From Qipengyuania xiamenensis (GTDB lineage: Bacteria > Pseudomonadota > Alphaproteobacteria > Sphingomonadales > Sphingomonadaceae), in contig NZ_JAIGNM010000002.1 in NCBI RefSeq assembly GCF_019711495.1, forward strand, positions 372,001 through 436,000: 64,000 bases of DNA, read 5' to 3'. Position 1 is the first letter of the stretch. Every line of letters begins with the position of its first letter. A program made the translations under genes and the position numbers. Under the pieces are notes generated by a model that worked only from the letters and a program-made list of their open reading frames with translations, was not told where the DNA came from and did no database searches. This document shows, piece after piece, positions 62,401-64,000 of this stretch.

Positions 62401-63740
62401 TTGTACTCGATATATGCGTCGTTGCGCAGGTCGCGCAGGTAACGCTGCGCCGCCTTGTTGACGCGCTCGTCTTCGATCTCGGCCATGAGCTCGTCGAAGT
62501 TCGGACCGGATTCGACCTGCGGGTCGTCACGGCCGCACAGCATGAGCACGCGCACACCGTCCTGCACCGAACCGAAGGGCGGCGTCACTTCGCCGACCTG
62601 CATGTTCAGCACCATGTTCTGGAGCTGGTCGGGCAGCGCGCGGGCGTTGATCTGATCGTTGGTGACGACATTGGCATCGAGCGATGCCGCGATTTCATCG
62701 GCGCTACCGCAGCCGCGCATGTTCTGGACACCGGCAATGAAGGTATCGAGCTTCGCCTGGTTGACCGTCGCATCTACAGCCGGGTCGAAAGTGACCTGGA
62801 TCTGCTTGAGGCTGAGCGTCGCATCGCGCGGGTCGGCGGTCAGGACCTGGCGCTTTTCGCGCAGGAACACGATCCAGTAGCCACCCGAGATGGCGATCGG
62901 ACCGACCAGCTGGCCGGGCTGCATCTGGCCGACAACCGTTTCCAGTTGCGGGTCCTTGAGCTGCGGGAGGTGGATCCAGCCGAGGTCGCCGCCGACTGCC
63001 GCAGTCGAGGCTTCGGAGAACTGGCGCGCATAGGCGACGAAGCTGCCGCCCTGGCGAAGCTGTTCGACGATCTTCTGGGCATTGGCTTCGACCGCCGCAG
63101 CATTCTGCGGGGTGGAGGACAGGAAGATTTCCCAGACCCAATATTCATCGGTGCCCTTCGAAGCGTTGAGACGCTCCATGAGCTCGTTCACTTCTTCGGC
63201 CGACACGTTGACGAACATCGAGACCTTGCGGCGCAGCAGGCGCTGCCATGCAAGTTCCCCCTGGATCTGGCGCTTCAGCGAAACCGGTGAGGAGCCGATC
63301 GAGATCAGGTAGGCGTCCATCTCTTCGAGACGGCGGTTGGACTGCGCAGCAAGCCGTGCATAGGTCTGGTTGACCTCCGCTGGATCGATCACGATTTCCT
63401 CGGCTTCGGCTGCCTGGATCTGCAGCGTCTCGTCGATGAGATTGCGCAGGACCTGAGCGCGGACGCGCTGCATTTCCTCGGGCGAAATTTCGCTCTGGCT
63501 GGCATCGACGAGCAGCGCGACGCGGTGGTCGAGATCGGTGCCGGTGATGACATGGCCGTTCACGACAGCCGTTGCCTTGCGGACATTGGGATCGGGATTG
63601 GTGAGCATGGTCAGCTCGCTCGGCAGGTTCAACGTATCCTGCGAGCCGACGGCCGATTGTGCGCCAACGCCCGGGGCGCTTGCGAGAATACCGATTGCCG
63701 CGGCCATGCCGGCCAGTTTCGAAACCAAATGTGCGTTCAC
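62397..63740 (-). CDS. surA: Periplasmic chaperone/peptidyl-prolyl isomerase SurA
   Basis: 447 residues from a GTG at 63740; an in-frame ATG lies 33 bases downstream. Signal peptide KLAGMAAAIGILASAPGVGA. The N-terminal chaperone part includes AVVNGHVITGTDLDHRVALL and IDETLQIQAAEAEEI. A parvulin-type domain follows with YWVWEIFLSS, FVAYARQFSEAST and GGDLGWIHLPQL, and a second, degenerate part near GEVTPPFGSVQDGVRVL. It folds outer-membrane barrels, in keeping with the lptD gene upstream. Translationally coupled to pdxA. Confidence 0.93.
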   Translation of the reverse strand: MNAHLVSKLAGMAAAIGILASAPGVGAQSAVGSQDTLNLPSELTMLTNPDPNVRKATAVVNGHVITGTDLDHRVALLVDASQSEISPEEMQRVRAQVLRNLIDETLQIQAAEAEEIVIDPAEVNQTYARLAAQSNRRLEEMDAYLISIGSSPVSLKRQIQGELAWQRLLRRKVSMFVNVSAEEVNELMERLNASKGTDEYWVWEIFLSSTPQNAAAVEANAQKIVEQLRQGGSFVAYARQFSEASTAAVGGDLGWIHLPQLKDPQLETVVGQMQPGQLVGPIAISGGYWIVFLREKRQVLTADPRDATLSLKQIQVTFDPAVDATVNQAKLDTFIAGVQNMRGCGSADEIAASLDANVVTNDQINARALPDQLQNMVLNMQVGEVTPPFGSVQDGVRVLMLCGRDDPQVESGPNFDELMAEIEDERVNKAAQRYLRDLRNDAYIEYN

Positions 63741-63891
63741 GCTGTAAAATTCCCTTGCGGCGCGGTTGTGCTGCGCCCGAATGCTTCGGTCATGCCGCAC
63801 CGCGGCTTAACCGTTGCTGATAAGCGATGCGCGGATAGCGCGTTTGTCCCCTGCTGCCAACACGCGCGCAAGGCGCTTGTGGAAGCAATTT

Positions 63892-64000
63892 TTAGCGGAA
63901 GCCGAGATTTTTCAGGCTCAAATAGAGCTGGAAGGTGTCGCCGCGCCGTGCGTCCCCTGCCGAAACATAGTCGCGCCGCCACGTCGCGCCCATTTCGAGG
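63892..64000 (-). CDS. lptD: LPS-assembly protein LptD, C-terminal fragment
   Basis: The last 35 residues lie in the window; the gene continues past the right edge. The end reads DTFQLYLSLKNLGFR and stop, as in Sphingomonadales LptD, whose barrel closes with a strand ending NLGF-x. LptD inserts LPS in the outer leaflet with LptE. The neighbour surA, pdxA, rsmA order supports the call. About 150 bases separate it from surA. Confidence 0.82.
   Translation of the reverse strand, partial: LEMGATWRRDYVSAGDARRGDTFQLYLSLKNLGFR

Noticed and set aside
1-64000. CRISPR array, prophage, insertion sequence or tRNA genes
   Set aside because: No regularly spaced repeats, no integrase/transposase or phage structural genes, and no cloverleaf with acceptor end other than the tmRNA was seen by eye.

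Overview
The window (about 64 kb, GC-rich, densely packed) looks like chromosome from an alphaproteobacterium of the order Sphingomonadales, most likely an Erythrobacter-like member of the Erythrobacteraceae. The grounds are the circularly permuted two-piece tmRNA with tag ANDNEALALAA, a large TonB-dependent receptor, a Mic60/mitofilin-type gene behind hemC-hemD, and the lptD-surA-pdxA-rsmA order. Nearly all of it is ordinary core chromosome. Genes sit in tight operons with 4-base stop/start overlaps, often using TTG or GTG starts. I see no prophage, IS element, CRISPR array or tRNA gene.

Layout. 1-7200: acyl-CoA and amino-acid catabolism (thiolase fragment, enoyl-CoA hydratase, long-chain-type acyl-CoA dehydrogenase, gcdH, maiA, FAH-family hydrolase), a glycosyltransferase next to a rearranged O-antigen-ligase remnant, and an orphan lasso-peptide B2-type protein. 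7200-11220: a Cys-rich copper-storage protein, a single-domain response regulator, an OmpA/small membrane protein/HhH operon and a VWA lipoprotein. 11400-18820: a polysaccharide flippase, gpsA, tsaD, hemC, hemD, the Mic60-like gene and a UbiH-type hydroxylase. 18840-27520: DsbD, several envelope lipoproteins, an S10 peptidase, uvrB and an alpha/beta hydrolase. 27600-31550: a four-gene operon of circularly permuted ATP-grasp, alpha-E, transglutaminase and Anbu proteasome-like protease. 31670-33180: tandem LuxR-type regulators, the second with an AT-rich upstream region. 33190-41420: extensin-like protein, glyoxalase-like protein, putP, a ZIP-like membrane protein, typA and a TonB receptor. 41540-47590: two DUF805 proteins, a YbbA/YbbP/TesA locus and recF. 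47640-48360: a sigma-54 promoter driving two 39-residue hydrophobic peptides and PspC. 48400-54100: an SDR, Nudix, TPM, TPM, LemA group, mscL, ssrA and a CPBP protease. 54250-59950: M20 hydrolase-astA-astB and malate synthase G. 60030-64000: PilZ protein and rsmA-pdxA-surA-lptD.

The most interesting items are (i) the sigma-54-driven operon of two paired, unannotated mini-proteins with PspC, probably an envelope-stress module; (ii) the Anbu/ATP-grasp/alpha-E/transglutaminase operon, a conserved system of unknown substrate; (iii) an orphan lasso-B2-like transglutaminase-fold protein; and (iv) an O-antigen ligase gene broken by what looks like an internal inversion, which also gave the neighbouring glycosyltransferase a new C-terminus. 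All calls rest on reading the sequence and family knowledge; no database search was run.
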